Notes: a model not told the origin generated them from the letters alone. A stretch of 55,575 nt of DNA from an uncultured Pelagibacteraceae bacterium (GCA_902531765.1 CACAFC010000006.1:1-55575); one strand, 5' to 3'; positions 32,835-41,959 are shown, counted from the stretch's first letter. Made by a program: numbers and translations.

Positions 32835-34760
32835 ATGTTAACTCAAATATTAACTTTTCTAATATTCTTTGCTGTAGTCGGCTGTATTCTTTATGGAAGA
32901 AGATTAATAAGAACTGAGAAAGTAGACGCAGTATTTGGAAATCCTGAAAGAGCATTAGGTGGTACTCACTGGGTAATAGTTGGAAGTAGTTTTTTACTTT
33001 TAATTTGGCTCTATTATTCTTGGGATATTGCTAAAGGATTTTACCCAAAATCTGCTAACGAACTATGCCAAGTTGCTAAAGTTAACGACTCTCTACTTGG
33101 ATTAAAATATCAATTTCCAATTGAGGAAAGAGAGCTCAAAAGCACTTCACAAATCAAAAAAGAGAATAAAAATTTGAAATTAATTCAAAATGAAATTCAA
33201 AATTCTGAAGAGCTAAATAGCCAACAAAAAACAATACTAATTAGCTATATAAGTAAAACTAATCAACTTATCCCATTACTTACAAATGAAGATTTGTTAG
33301 AAATAGAAACCCAACAAAAAATTGATGATATCACTGGAAAAATTAATCTATTAACTGAAAATTTCCAAAAACCTGACTATCCATTTGAAACTGAACAAGA
33401 ACTTAATGAAAGACTAAAAGCAGTAGATGAAGAAGGTGGTTGGGGTATTACTAAAGTGGATGCTGGCTCAGGCTCTATTGAAAATACATTAGAGGTACCT
33501 TTGGTGCCTGCAACTTATAGAGGTTTAAAGTTTCACGCTGCAGCTCAGGAGCTTAATTTGATAAGCGATGAATTTTTTAAATTAAGAAATCATAACCCTC
33601 AATTTAAAAGTAATATTAAAGAACTAAAAGAGGAAATTAAATCATATAGAAAAAATTTAAGTGACAATGAGGAGGTGGCATCAACATACGCAAAGAATAT
33701 TGTTAAGATTGCTAGAAGAATTGAATTTGCAAGTATCTACCCTCCAAATGCATTAGATAAGATGCAGGCAGCAATTGTCAAATTTGATAACGCTCAAAAG
33801 GAAGAACAAGGTGGTTTGAGATTAATTGATATTTTTTTATTTCCCGCAGGAACTATTGTTGCCAGTGGTCCAAGTTGTTCAGAACAAGGTTCGGGTAGAT
33901 GGTTGCCTAAACCATCCGATACATTCAATAAGTTCATATTAATGTCAAAACCAAGTGTGGGTTATAAAGATATTCCTTTATTGTGGATACAAATGGTTGA
34001 TGTAAGCAAAATGATTGGCTTTATTTTACCAGACTGGATTGCAGATATTTTGCCAGGTGAATATCCTGTTCATAGTAAAGATGGAATAGTTAAACAAAAC
34101 TTCAAAGGTGGTGTTCTAAAAATTGTTACAGGAGATTTTAATTTATTTAAAGTACCTGTTCCTTACGGACATATTTGGGACTCTTTTTTAAGAGTTTTCT
34201 TAGGTTTAGTTTTTGGAATTTTAATTGGAGTGCCTTTAGGTTTATTTATGGGTTTAAATAGATTTGCAAAAGGTTTTTTTGATCCTTTAATTGAACTTTA
34301 TAGACCCGTTCCTCCACTTGCTTGGGCACCACTTATAATTTCGGTGTTGGGAATTGATAATACTGGAAAAGTATTTTTATTGTTCATGGTCTCTTTATCT
34401 ATAATGATTATTTCTGCAAGAGCAGGTGCATCAGGAACTCAATTATCAAAAATTCATGCAGCTCACTCTTTAGGAGCATCTAAAAGACAAATATTAAGAC
34501 ATGTAATTTTTCCAAATTCATTACCAGAGATACTTACGGGTATAAGAGTAGCTGTAGGTATGTGTTGGGGGACATTGGTAGCAGCAGAATTTTTAGCAGG
34601 TACTACTGGTATTGGTTTTGTTGAAAATGTAGCCAAAAAATATTTTCAATATGAAGTAATTTGGATAACAATTTTTATTATGGGAATGCTTGGATTGTTA
34701 TTTGATATAACGCTAAGAAAAATTATTGATAAAACAATCCCATGGCGTGGAAAAGGTTAA
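32835..34760 (+). CDS. tauC: Taurine-type ABC transporter permease with a large N-terminal extension
   Basis: At 641 residues it is more than twice the length of usual TauC/SsuC permeases (about 250-280). The C-terminal part (about 430-641) is the normal permease, with SFLRVFLGLVFGILIGVPLGL, PPLAWAPLIISVLG, and the EAA loop HAAHSLGASKRQILRHVIFP. The N-terminal part has two hydrophobic segments (about 2-21 and 46-64), a charged, helix-rich coiled-coil-like stretch (about 95-200), and a further soluble stretch to about 425 with an isolated C at about 356 (SGPSCSEQGSGRW). These probably lie in the periplasm and could contact TauA or the murein. It begins one base after tauB and overlaps the next frame near its end. 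Confidence 0.85.
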   Translation: MLTQILTFLIFFAVVGCILYGRRLIRTEKVDAVFGNPERALGGTHWVIVGSSFLLLIWLYYSWDIAKGFYPKSANELCQVAKVNDSLLGLKYQFPIEERELKSTSQIKKENKNLKLIQNEIQNSEELNSQQKTILISYISKTNQLIPLLTNEDLLEIETQQKIDDITGKINLLTENFQKPDYPFETEQELNERLKAVDEEGGWGITKVDAGSGSIENTLEVPLVPATYRGLKFHAAAQELNLISDEFFKLRNHNPQFKSNIKELKEEIKSYRKNLSDNEEVASTYAKNIVKIARRIEFASIYPPNALDKMQAAIVKFDNAQKEEQGGLRLIDIFLFPAGTIVASGPSCSEQGSGRWLPKPSDTFNKFILMSKPSVGYKDIPLLWIQMVDVSKMIGFILPDWIADILPGEYPVHSKDGIVKQNFKGGVLKIVTGDFNLFKVPVPYGHIWDSFLRVFLGLVFGILIGVPLGLFMGLNRFAKGFFDPLIELYRPVPPLAWAPLIISVLGIDNTGKVFLLFMVSLSIMIISARAGASGTQLSKIHAAHSLGASKRQILRHVIFPNSLPEILTGIRVAVGMCWGTLVAAEFLAGTTGIGFVENVAKKYFQYEVIWITIFIMGMLGLLFDITLRKIIDKTIPWRGKG

Positions 34761-34761
34761 G

Positions 34762-35766
34762 TTGAAAGCTGTTATTCTAACAAAGGAAATTACCAAGATA
34801 TTTAAAAAATTTGGTCTTACTCAAGATCATGCTAAAATTTCTGCAAAAGCTTTAATTAATGCAGAACTGGTCGGTGCTTATGGACATGGTCTTTCAAGAC
34901 TTAAAATGTATTGTGATCGAATATCCAAAAAAGTAATAAACCCAAAACCTAAAATAAAAATTAAAAAGATTTCTCAATCAATTTCACATATTGATGCCGA
35001 TGATAGTATTGGATTTGTTGCAGCTGATATAGCTATAAAAAAAGCAATTTTAAATGCCAAAAAAACTGGGATAGGTTTAGTTGCTGTTAGAAATAGCGGT
35101 CACTATGGACTCTCTGGATACTACGCTGAGCAAGCTGTAAAAAAAAATTTAGTTACAATGATTTATACTAATGCCCCACCAGCTATAGCTCCGCACGGAG
35201 CCATTAAAAGTTTATTTGGTACCAATCCTATTTGTTTTGGAACTCCTAGTGGATCAAAGGCACCCTTTATTTTTGATACATCAATCTCAATGATAAACAG
35301 AGGTAAGATCAGATTTGCATCAAAAAATAATCAGAAGCTACCTATTGGTGTTGCCTTAGATAAATTTGGTAAACCAACAATTGATGCAAATAAAGCTCTT
35401 AAAGGTGTTCAGTTGCCAATTGCAGGATTTAGAGGTTCAGGATTAGCGTGGATGGTTGATATATTAAGTGGTGTTTTAACGGGTGGTAACCACGCTGGCA
35501 GAGTTAAAGATCCTTTTGAAGATTTTAGTGGACCACAAAATATTGGGCATTTATTCATCACATTTAAAACAAATTTGTTTGTAAAAGATTATAACAACAG
35601 AATTAGAGACAATATTAAAAAAGTTAAACGATTACCTAAAATTAAAGGGATAAAAGAAATAATGTATCCAGGACAAAATAAATATAAAAGATACAAAATG
35701 AATTTAAATAAAGAAATTAAAATTCCTAAAATTGTCAAAGAAGAATTAGAAATACTTAAAAAATAA
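34762..35766 (+). CDS. Malate/L-lactate dehydrogenase-family oxidoreductase (ComC/sulfolactate dehydrogenase-like)
   Basis: The TTG at 34762, two bases after the tauC stop, is preferred; the ATG at 34726 lies inside tauC without a ribosome site. The 334-residue protein belongs to the Ldh2/MDG/ComC Rossmann-unrelated family: ELVGAYGHGLSRLKMYCDRI (about 30-49), VRNSGHYGLSGYYAEQAV with the catalytic His, LFGTNPICFGTPSG and FRGSGLAWMVDILSGVLTGG. Members oxidise malate, lactate, ureidoglycolate or sulfolactate. With tauABC upstream and pta-hpsN downstream, oxidation of (R)-sulfolactate to sulfopyruvate (ComC) is the most sensible guess; the substrate is not proven. Confidence 0.78.
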   Translation: MKAVILTKEITKIFKKFGLTQDHAKISAKALINAELVGAYGHGLSRLKMYCDRISKKVINPKPKIKIKKISQSISHIDADDSIGFVAADIAIKKAILNAKKTGIGLVAVRNSGHYGLSGYYAEQAVKKNLVTMIYTNAPPAIAPHGAIKSLFGTNPICFGTPSGSKAPFIFDTSISMINRGKIRFASKNNQKLPIGVALDKFGKPTIDANKALKGVQLPIAGFRGSGLAWMVDILSGVLTGGNHAGRVKDPFEDFSGPQNIGHLFITFKTNLFVKDYNNRIRDNIKKVKRLPKIKGIKEIMYPGQNKYKRYKMNLNKEIKIPKIVKEELEILKK

Positions 35767-35768
35767 TT

Positions 35769-36680
35769 ATGCTTTCAAATAAAGAAATTGTTGTTCCTAA
35801 TAATCTATTGAACGCAGCACTTAAAAATAAAGGAGTAAAAGCTGGTATTGTTAATGCTGGAAAACCATTGCCAATGTTATCTGTTCAAGATGCAGTTAAA
35901 GAAAATTTAATTGACCCAATTTTTATAGGAGACGAAAAAGAAATTATTAAATGTGCTGAAGATATTAAGTGGGATATTTCAAAATATGAAATAATAAATG
36001 AACCAGTTGAAAATAATACAGCGGGTATAGCTACAAAACTTGCTAGTGAAGGAAAAATTAAAATTATAGTCAAAGGTCACATCCATACAGATATCTTGAT
36101 GAAAGAAGTTTTAAAAAGAGAATACAACTTATTAGGCAAAACAAGACTAAGTCATATATGGCACATGACTTTAGAAAAAGATGATAAACCTTTAATAATT
36201 ACAGATGGCGCTTTAAATGTTTTGCCAAATGTAAAAACCAAAATGCATATCTTAAAAAACGTGATTAATTTTTCTCAAAGAATTGGAATTGAAAGACCAA
36301 AAATTGCAGTGTTATCTGCAACAGAGGAAGTTTTAGACAGTGTTCCAAGTTCCAAAGAAGCTGAGGAAATTACAAACCTCGCAAAGAAAGAAAATTTAAA
36401 TGCAGATGTATTTGGACCTTTGGCTTTTGATAATAGTATTTCAAAAAAATCTGCAACTATTAAAGGTATTAAAAATGATGTTGCAGGAATTGCAGATGTT
36501 ATATTGGTACCTAGTGTTGAGACAGGTAATGCATTAGTGAAGATGTTAATCTATTTTAGTGGTGCATGTGCTGCTGGAGTAGTTGTAGGTGGTAAAGTAC
36601 CTGTGGTGATAACTAGTCGTTCAGATGAAGCACCTGCTAGATTAGCTTCGATTGCTGCAGCTGTAGTTGCATTAGATTAA
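35769..36680 (+). CDS. pta: Phosphate acetyltransferase (Pta/Ptb family)
   Basis: A 303-residue PTA_PTB domain protein of the short type, without the DRTGG N-terminal domain. It has VKAGIVNAGKPLPM-like N-terminus, DIIIKGHIHTDILMKEVL-type block (read as KIIVKGHIHTDILMK), LIITDGALNVLPN and the C-terminal ADVILVPSVETGNALVKML and SRSDEAPARL. It interconverts acetyl phosphate and acetyl-CoA. In sulfonate pathways acetyl phosphate is the product of sulfoacetaldehyde acetyltransferase (Xsc), so this gene ties the operon to taurine/sulfoacetaldehyde breakdown even though xsc is not in the window. It starts 2 bp after the ComC-like gene. Confidence 0.9.
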   Translation: MLSNKEIVVPNNLLNAALKNKGVKAGIVNAGKPLPMLSVQDAVKENLIDPIFIGDEKEIIKCAEDIKWDISKYEIINEPVENNTAGIATKLASEGKIKIIVKGHIHTDILMKEVLKREYNLLGKTRLSHIWHMTLEKDDKPLIITDGALNVLPNVKTKMHILKNVINFSQRIGIERPKIAVLSATEEVLDSVPSSKEAEEITNLAKKENLNADVFGPLAFDNSISKKSATIKGIKNDVAGIADVILVPSVETGNALVKMLIYFSGACAAGVVVGGKVPVVITSRSDEAPARLASIAAAVVALD

Positions 36681-36741
36681 ATGTTTGATTGCATAAAAAT
36701 TAAATTTGTCTTAAATAACTAACAATTATAAAATTGTATTA

Positions 36742-38028
36742 ATGGCTATTTCTTATTTAAAAAAATCTCCAAAAACTTCGTCCACTGATGACAATAAGAC
36801 GAGTGGAATAGTTCAAGATTTACTAAAAAATATTGAAACAACAAAAGAGCAAGGTTGTATCGATCTAACTAAAAAATTTGACAAATATGATGGCGATATA
36901 ATTGTATCAAAAGAAAAAATTGAACAAATTAAAAAGACTTTGGACCAAAAAACTAAAGATGATATTCAATTTTCGTTTGATAGAGTAAGAAAATTTGCTG
37001 AGGCACAATTAAAAAATTATGGACAAGACTTTGAGGTAGAGCTTTCTGATGGTTTGTATGCGGGTCAAAAATTAGTGCCTGTGAATACAGCAGGATGCTA
37101 TATTCCTGGTGGAAGATATGCTCATATTGCATCTGCTGTAATGAGTGTAACTACAGCAAAAGTTGCTGGTGTTAAAAATATTATTGCATGTAGTCCTCCA
37201 AAAGAAAATATAGGTGCCCACCCTACTATTATTTACACAGCTGATCTTTGTGGCGCTGATGTTATTTTAAATTTAGGTGGAGTTCCTGCGATTGCAGCAA
37301 TGACTAATGGATTATTTAAAAACCCACCTGCAGATATTATTGTTGGACCAGGAAATCAATTTGTAGCAGAGGCTAAAAGAATTTTGTATGGAAAAGTTGG
37401 TATAGATTTATTTGCAGGGCCAACTGAGATTGGAATTATAGCAGACGATAAGGCTGATCCAGAAATAGTTGCTGTAGATTTAGTTGGACAAGCAGAGCAT
37501 GGATATAACTCTCCTTGCTGGCTTTATACAACTAGTAAAGAATTAGCTGAAAAAGTAATGAAAAGAGTTCCAGAATTAATTGCAGAACTTCCAGATGTTC
37601 CTAGAACAAGTGCTGGAGCAGCTTGGAGAGATTATGGAGAAGTGATTCTTTGTGACACTGATGAAGAGTTAGTTAAAATTAGTGATGAATATGCTCCAGA
37701 GCATTTAGAAGTACAGACTGAAAATTTAAAATGGTTTCATGAAAGATTAACAAATTATGGATCATTATTTGTAGGAGAAGAAACAACTGTTGCCTATGGT
37801 GATAAATGTTCTGGCACAAATCATATTTTACCAACCAAAGGAGCAGGAAGATATACGGGTGGATTATTTGTTGGAAAATTTATTAAAACTTTAAGTTTTC
37901 AAAGAATGACGAAAGATTCTACTAAATTAGTTGGTGCTGCTGCAGCTAGAATTTCTAGATATGAAGGCATGGAAGCTCATGCACGAACAGGAGATGTAAG
38001 ACTTAGAAAATACGGTTTTTCTAATTAA
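36742..38028 (+). CDS. hpsN: Histidinol dehydrogenase-family sulfopropanediol dehydrogenase (HpsN-like)
   Basis: A 428-residue HisD-family enzyme. The zinc/catalytic segments are present: LVGQAEHGYNSPCWLYTT (about 250-267), YAPEHLEVQ (about 316-324, Glu-His pair) and the CSGTNHILPTKGAGRYTGGL block (about 354-373). The Cys at the start of that block and the RYTGGLFVGKF extension match my memory of HpsN-type proteins rather than biosynthetic HisD, and no his genes are nearby. HpsN oxidises (R)-2,3-dihydroxypropane-1-sulfonate with NAD to sulfolactate. Its place after tauABC, a ComC-like dehydrogenase and pta supports the sulfonate role. It overlaps the convergent msrB gene by 4 bp. Confidence 0.8.
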   Translation: MAISYLKKSPKTSSTDDNKTSGIVQDLLKNIETTKEQGCIDLTKKFDKYDGDIIVSKEKIEQIKKTLDQKTKDDIQFSFDRVRKFAEAQLKNYGQDFEVELSDGLYAGQKLVPVNTAGCYIPGGRYAHIASAVMSVTTAKVAGVKNIIACSPPKENIGAHPTIIYTADLCGADVILNLGGVPAIAAMTNGLFKNPPADIIVGPGNQFVAEAKRILYGKVGIDLFAGPTEIGIIADDKADPEIVAVDLVGQAEHGYNSPCWLYTTSKELAEKVMKRVPELIAELPDVPRTSAGAAWRDYGEVILCDTDEELVKISDEYAPEHLEVQTENLKWFHERLTNYGSLFVGEETTVAYGDKCSGTNHILPTKGAGRYTGGLFVGKFIKTLSFQRMTKDSTKLVGAAAARISRYEGMEAHARTGDVRLRKYGFSN

Positions 38029-38483
38029 TTTTCTGGTACAAAAATTAAACACAATCCATTATTACAAAATCTTTTACCAGTAGCCGTAGGTCCATCTAAA
38101 AAGACATGACCATGATGTGCTCCACAATTTGCACAATGATATTCAATTCTTTTCATTCCAAAAGAATAATCAATTTTTGTTTTAAAAGCTCCTGGTAATG
38201 CCTCGGAGAAAGAGGGCCAACCAGTACCACTATCAAATTTTGAATTTGATGAAAATAATTTTGCTCCACAATTTGCACAAAGATAAAAGCCTTCTCTTTT
38301 TTCTTTAAGCAATTCACTTGTAAATGGTCTCTCAGTACCCTCGTTAAACATTATATCTTTTTGGACTTTAGTAAGATCAGGATTAATTATTTTTTTTGTT
38401 GCAGATTTTAAAAGTTGAAAAGGTGAAGATATAAAAAATACTGACAAACCTAACAATTTTAAAAATTTTCTTCTTAAAGACAT
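38025..38483 (-). CDS. msrB: Peptide-methionine (R)-S-oxide reductase, exported
   Basis: A 152-residue MsrB. The N-terminus SLRRKFLKLLGLSVFF (about 2-17) looks like a twin-arginine signal, so the enzyme probably acts in the periplasm. The zinc CxxC pairs are C69-x-x-C72 (CANCGAK) and CANCGAH, SKFDSGTGWPSF is the substrate loop and the catalytic Cys is in KRFCNNG. It repairs oxidised methionine with thiol reductants. The gene starts 11 bp from the alternative oxidase stop, so both are probably in one operon dealing with oxidative conditions. Confidence 0.93.
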   Translation of the reverse strand: MSLRRKFLKLLGLSVFFISSPFQLLKSATKKIINPDLTKVQKDIMFNEGTERPFTSELLKEKREGFYLCANCGAKLFSSNSKFDSGTGWPSFSEALPGAFKTKIDYSFGMKRIEYHCANCGAHHGHVFLDGPTATGKRFCNNGLCLIFVPEN

Positions 38484-38494
38484 GTTAGATAATA

Positions 38495-39172
38495 TTAATT
38501 GGTAACTTTCTCTGTATTTTCTTTTTTAAGATTTTCTTTTTTATTAACAACGTCTCTAGCACTTTTCAAATTTATCAAATCTGCAAATTTATGATTTACA
38601 TCTCTATGACCTGCCTCGTCATCTCTAATAACTCTAACAACATCTTTTAATGTAGAATGAAGGGGTAAATTCCAATAACTTATTGCAATCTCTGGAGCTG
38701 GTTGGTCTGGTATTGTTCCAGCTTCAAGTTCGTTTAAATATTCTGTGTAACTAAATACAGCCTCTTCTTCAAAATACCCAACTATTCTATGAGCTGTTCT
38801 TTGTGAAACTAAATAAATAATTCCGTATGTAAAGATGAATATAAATTGAGCTATCATTATAATGAACCTCTCAATAGCAGTGGGTTTTGCTATATGAATA
38901 AAAGTCATTAAATGCATTCGTTCATTTTCAGCTTCATCTAATAAAGTTTTTATCCATCCTTTATCATCTTCAATTTTTCTTAAGGATTTTAAATGTATCA
39001 ACATCCCAGCGACCATTCCAGGTACAGCAGCAATAGTTTCTAAAACAACAGCTCTGTGACCGTACCTTTTTTTAAAAAAAGTATCTGCTAGTAATCTTAA
39101 AAATTTAGTAAAAGATAAAGCAACTTTGTCACTAAAGTTCTTTGGTTGAAAATGTTTATTTAAATCATTCAT
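38495..39172 (-). CDS. aox: Alternative oxidase (cyanide-insensitive ubiquinol oxidase)
   Basis: A 225-residue AOX with the di-iron ligands in the expected motifs: E45 in LETIAAVPG, E84 and H87 in NERMHL, E135/E136 in FEEEAVFSYTEY and E186, H189 in DEAGHRDVNH. Two hydrophobic segments (about 46-60 and 102-122) attach it to the inner membrane. It oxidises ubiquinol and reduces oxygen to water without pumping protons, relieving over-reduction. It is upstream of msrB and follows a 69-bp AT-rich spacer. Confidence 0.95.
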   Translation of the reverse strand: MNDLNKHFQPKNFSDKVALSFTKFLRLLADTFFKKRYGHRAVVLETIAAVPGMVAGMLIHLKSLRKIEDDKGWIKTLLDEAENERMHLMTFIHIAKPTAIERFIIMIAQFIFIFTYGIIYLVSQRTAHRIVGYFEEEAVFSYTEYLNELEAGTIPDQPAPEIAISYWNLPLHSTLKDVVRVIRDDEAGHRDVNHKFADLINLKSARDVVNKKENLKKENTEKVTN

Positions 39173-39241
39173 ATAATTCTAAAATAATTACTAATAGAGA
39201 TTTTAACATGCGCTATAATTGTCACTAAAAAATGTTATCAA

Positions 39242-39856
39242 TTAAAGAAAATATGCTGTTTCTTTAACTATGTAGATTGTAAGTAAGGACATGAAGCCAA
39301 TAATGAATCCATTAATATATTTCCATGTTTTATCACTTTGAGCATATCTTGAAAAATATACTGATGAATAACCTAATAAAAAGAAAAATATAAATGATGC
39401 TATAGAAGCACCAATTCCAAAATAAATTTTTTCATCAAATAAAAAATTCTTTGAAAAATTTCCTAGAAAAAAGACCGTATCAGAATAGACATGAGCATTT
39501 AGATAAGTAAATCCAAGTGTCTTTAATATTATCTTGGTATTAGAAATATCTTTTTTTTCTGTGTTAAAATTAACACTGACACTAAAAGATTTAATTTTAG
39601 AATATATAAAATAAATTAAAAAAATTATTAAACAGATGTTTAATGTTAACTCTACAAATAAACTAAAGTATTGATGAAAAAAATGAAATAAGAGAATTCC
39701 TGAAAATATTAAAATTAGATCTGAACAGGAACAAATAAAACAAACTAAAAAAACATATTGTTTCTTAAGCCCCTGCTCTATTACAAAAATATTTTGAGCA
39801 CCAATTGCTAAGATTAAACTAAGCCCGGTAATAAAACCTAATACCAGGTATTCCAT
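39242..39856 (-). CDS. LysE/ArgO-type amino-acid exporter
   Basis: A 204-residue membrane protein with about six segments. The N-terminal GFITGLSLILAIGAQNIFVIEQGL (about 7-30; key residues AIGAQN and QG) is the LysE/ArgO signature, and LGFTYLNAHVYSDTVFFLG matches the second conserved helix where the family has N-P-H-x-Y. It would export a basic or other amino acid. It starts 11 bp after the VOC-family gene stop, so the two may be co-transcribed. Confidence 0.85.
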   Translation of the reverse strand: MEYLVLGFITGLSLILAIGAQNIFVIEQGLKKQYVFLVCFICSCSDLILIFSGILLFHFFHQYFSLFVELTLNICLIIFLIYFIYSKIKSFSVSVNFNTEKKDISNTKIILKTLGFTYLNAHVYSDTVFFLGNFSKNFLFDEKIYFGIGASIASFIFFFLLGYSSVYFSRYAQSDKTWKYINGFIIGFMSLLTIYIVKETAYFL

Positions 39857-39867
39857 TTAAATTCAGA

Positions 39868-40278
39868 TTATTCTGAATTAGATGTTAAAGTTTTAATCTC
39901 TAGGATGTTTTCGTTAGGGTCTTTTACAAAAAAAGTTTCTTGCTCGTATTTTGTTCCTTTAAATCTTAGATAAGGTTCATCATAGTATTTTGCACCTTTT
40001 TCTTTCAATCTATTTTTTAAGGTATCAAAATCTTTTCTAGATAAATGAACTCCAAAATGTGGAACAGAAACGTTCCCCATATCTACGTCGTGTCTTTCGC
40101 TATCTAGTTTATGATCACTTGCATGAAGAGTTAATTCATTTCCCCAAAAATCTACATCAGCCCACTCTTGTGCTGAATTATCAAGTCGGCAGCCTAAAGT
40201 TTCGCTATAAAATTTTTTTGCTGTTTCTAGATCTCCACATGGGATAGCTAAATGAAAACAATTGGTATTTTTGTACAT
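39868..40278 (-). CDS. VOC-family (glyoxalase/dioxygenase fold) protein
   Basis: A 136-residue protein of paired beta-alpha-beta-beta-beta modules. Likely metal residues are H9 in CFHLAIPCGDLETAKKFYSE-type start (FHLAIP), H68 or H72 region, HFGVHLS and the C-terminal E in NENILEIKT. This is the common 'VOC family protein' resembling bleomycin-resistance and glyoxalase I proteins; the substrate is unknown. An AAAGGAG ribosome site lies just before its start at 40278. It diverges from cysE across 71 bp. Confidence 0.85.
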   Translation of the reverse strand: MYKNTNCFHLAIPCGDLETAKKFYSETLGCRLDNSAQEWADVDFWGNELTLHASDHKLDSERHDVDMGNVSVPHFGVHLSRKDFDTLKNRLKEKGAKYYDEPYLRFKGTKYEQETFFVKDPNENILEIKTLTSNSE

Positions 40279-40349
40279 TATTTCTCCTTTAAATACTGTT
40301 TATAAACACTATATAGATATTAGTTAATTATATCAAGCTGACAAATAAA

Positions 40350-40919
40350 ATGAGTGATTTTTTACAATCTATAATAGACAGAGACCCTGCGGCAAAATCA
40401 AAGATGAGTTTAGTATTAACTTACCCAGGAGTTAAAGCTATTTTTTTTCATAAAATTGCAAACTTTTTTGCAATTGCAAAATTTGATTTAATTGCAAGAA
40501 TCATTTCCCAATTTTCAAGATTTCTAACCGGAATAGAAATTCATCCAAAAGCAAAAATTGGAAAAAATTTATTTATCGATCACGGGATGGGAGTTGTAAT
40601 AGGTGAAACTTCTGAGATAGGAGAAAATGTTACTATTTATCATAATGTCACTTTAGGTGGGATTGCTCCAAGTATAAATTCTAATGATCAAAGAAACACC
40701 AAAAGACATCCAACTTTAGAAGATAATGTTGTAGTTGGTTCCGGTGCTCAAATTTTAGGACCAGTAACAATTGGAAAAAATTCTTTAATCGGTGCTAATG
40801 CAGTAGTTACTAAGAATGTTACAGAGAAATCAATAATGGTAGGGATTCCTGCTACAAGAGTCGGCGATGCTACAAAAGGATTTCAACCTTATGCTGTTAC
40901 TGATAAAGATAAAAATTAA
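40350..40919 (+). CDS. cysE: Serine O-acetyltransferase (short form)
   Basis: A 189-residue CysE shorter than the 273-residue enteric enzyme; the N-terminal helical domain is reduced (DPAAKSKMSLVLTYPGVKAI begins at about 11), as in Bacillus-type CysE. The hexapeptide domain is intact: GIEIHPKAKIGKNLFIDHGM with the catalytic Asp-His, GVVIGETSEIGENVTIYHNVTLGG (catalytic His in YHNVTLGG). It makes O-acetylserine for CysK, whose gene overlaps its stop by 1 base. Confidence 0.94.
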   Translation: MSDFLQSIIDRDPAAKSKMSLVLTYPGVKAIFFHKIANFFAIAKFDLIARIISQFSRFLTGIEIHPKAKIGKNLFIDHGMGVVIGETSEIGENVTIYHNVTLGGIAPSINSNDQRNTKRHPTLEDNVVVGSGAQILGPVTIGKNSLIGANAVVTKNVTEKSIMVGIPATRVGDATKGFQPYAVTDKDKN

Positions 40920-41920
40920 TGTCACAAATAAAAAATAATTTTATCGAGTCGGTTGGCAATACACCTTTAATAAAATTAAAAGCAGCCTCAGAGATCACTG
41001 GATGTAATATATATGGAAAAGCGGAGTACCTAAATCCAGGTGGATCAGTAAAAGATAGAGCTGCACTTGCATTAGTCAAAGATGCACAAGAAAAAAAATT
41101 AATTTCAGAAGGTGGAATAGTTGTCGAGGGTACTGCAGGTAACACTGGGATAGGTTTATGTCTTTTGGGAAATTCCTTAGGTTATAAGACAATTATTGTA
41201 ATGAATGATAACCAAACCCAAGAAAAAAAAGATACGTTAAAAAATATTGGTGCAGATCTTAGACTAGTACCACCCAAGCCTTATAAGGATGATGGTAACT
41301 ATGTAAAAGTTGCGGGTCGTCTTGCTGAAGAATTAAAAAGTACAAATAACAAGGGTGTAGTTTGGGCAAACCAATTTGATAACACTGCTAATGCAAAAGG
41401 TCATTACGAAACGACTGGACCAGAAATTTGGGAACAAACTAATGGTAAAGTAGATGGCTTTGTCTGCGCATCAGGAACTGGAGGCACCATCGGTGGTGTA
41501 AGTAAATTTCTCAAAGAAAAAAATAAAGATATAAAAATTTATTTATCAGATCCAACAGGCTCTGCACTCTACAATCACATTATGAATGGTGAACTTAAAG
41601 CTGAGGGTGGATCAATAACTGAAGGTATTGGTTCAAGCAGAATAACTAAAAACTTTGCTGAAGCTAAAATTGATGGTGCTTTTTCCATCAGTGATCAAGA
41701 GTCTTTACCCGTACTTTATGATTTAATACAGCATGAGGGGTTAAGTTTAGGAACTAGTTGCGGAGTAAATATTGCAGGTGCAATTAGATTAGGAAAAGAG
41801 CTTGGCCCAGGAAAAACAATTGTAACAATTCTCTGTGATAGATCAGATAAATACAACTCAAAGATGTTTAATAAATCTTTTTTAAAGGAAAAAAACCTCC
41901 CTATTCCTAGCTGGTTATAA
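40919..41920 (+). CDS. cysK: Cysteine synthase A
   Basis: A 333-residue fold-type II PLP enzyme. PLP lysine lies in the PGGSVKDRAAL motif (about 40-50), the substrate loop is GTAGNTGIGL, and the phosphate-binding glycine loop is ASGTGGTIGGVSKFL. It joins O-acetylserine and sulfide to cysteine. It is coupled to cysE by a TAATG overlap and followed by a strong terminator, so the operon has only these two genes. Confidence 0.92.
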   Translation: MSQIKNNFIESVGNTPLIKLKAASEITGCNIYGKAEYLNPGGSVKDRAALALVKDAQEKKLISEGGIVVEGTAGNTGIGLCLLGNSLGYKTIIVMNDNQTQEKKDTLKNIGADLRLVPPKPYKDDGNYVKVAGRLAEELKSTNNKGVVWANQFDNTANAKGHYETTGPEIWEQTNGKVDGFVCASGTGGTIGGVSKFLKEKNKDIKIYLSDPTGSALYNHIMNGELKAEGGSITEGIGSSRITKNFAEAKIDGAFSISDQESLPVLYDLIQHEGLSLGTSCGVNIAGAIRLGKELGPGKTIVTILCDRSDKYNSKMFNKSFLKEKNLPIPSWL

Positions 41921-41934
41921 TAACGCATACCAGG

Positions 41935-41959
41935 AATGTAACAAAACAGTTACATTTTT
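41935..41959 (+). terminator. Rho-independent terminator after cysE-cysK
   Basis: AATGTAAC (41935-41942) and GTTACATT (41949-41956) form a perfect 8-bp stem with a 6-base loop, ending in five T residues. It separates cysEK from the small-protein cluster that starts at 41989. Confidence 0.8.

Noticed and set aside
34726-34761. Upstream ATG start for the ComC-like gene
   Set aside because: Would overlap tauC by 35 bases and has no ribosome site; the in-frame TTG at 34762 keeps the family's N-terminus and sits after GGAAAAGG.
36722-36737. Possible terminator ACAATT-ATAA-AATTGT before hpsN
   Set aside because: Six AT-only pairs without a T-run; expected by chance in such AT-rich DNA.
36742-38028. 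Biosynthetic histidinol dehydrogenase (hisD)
   Set aside because: No other his biosynthetic gene is nearby and the CSGTNH...RYTGGL block fits HpsN better, though the call remains unproved.
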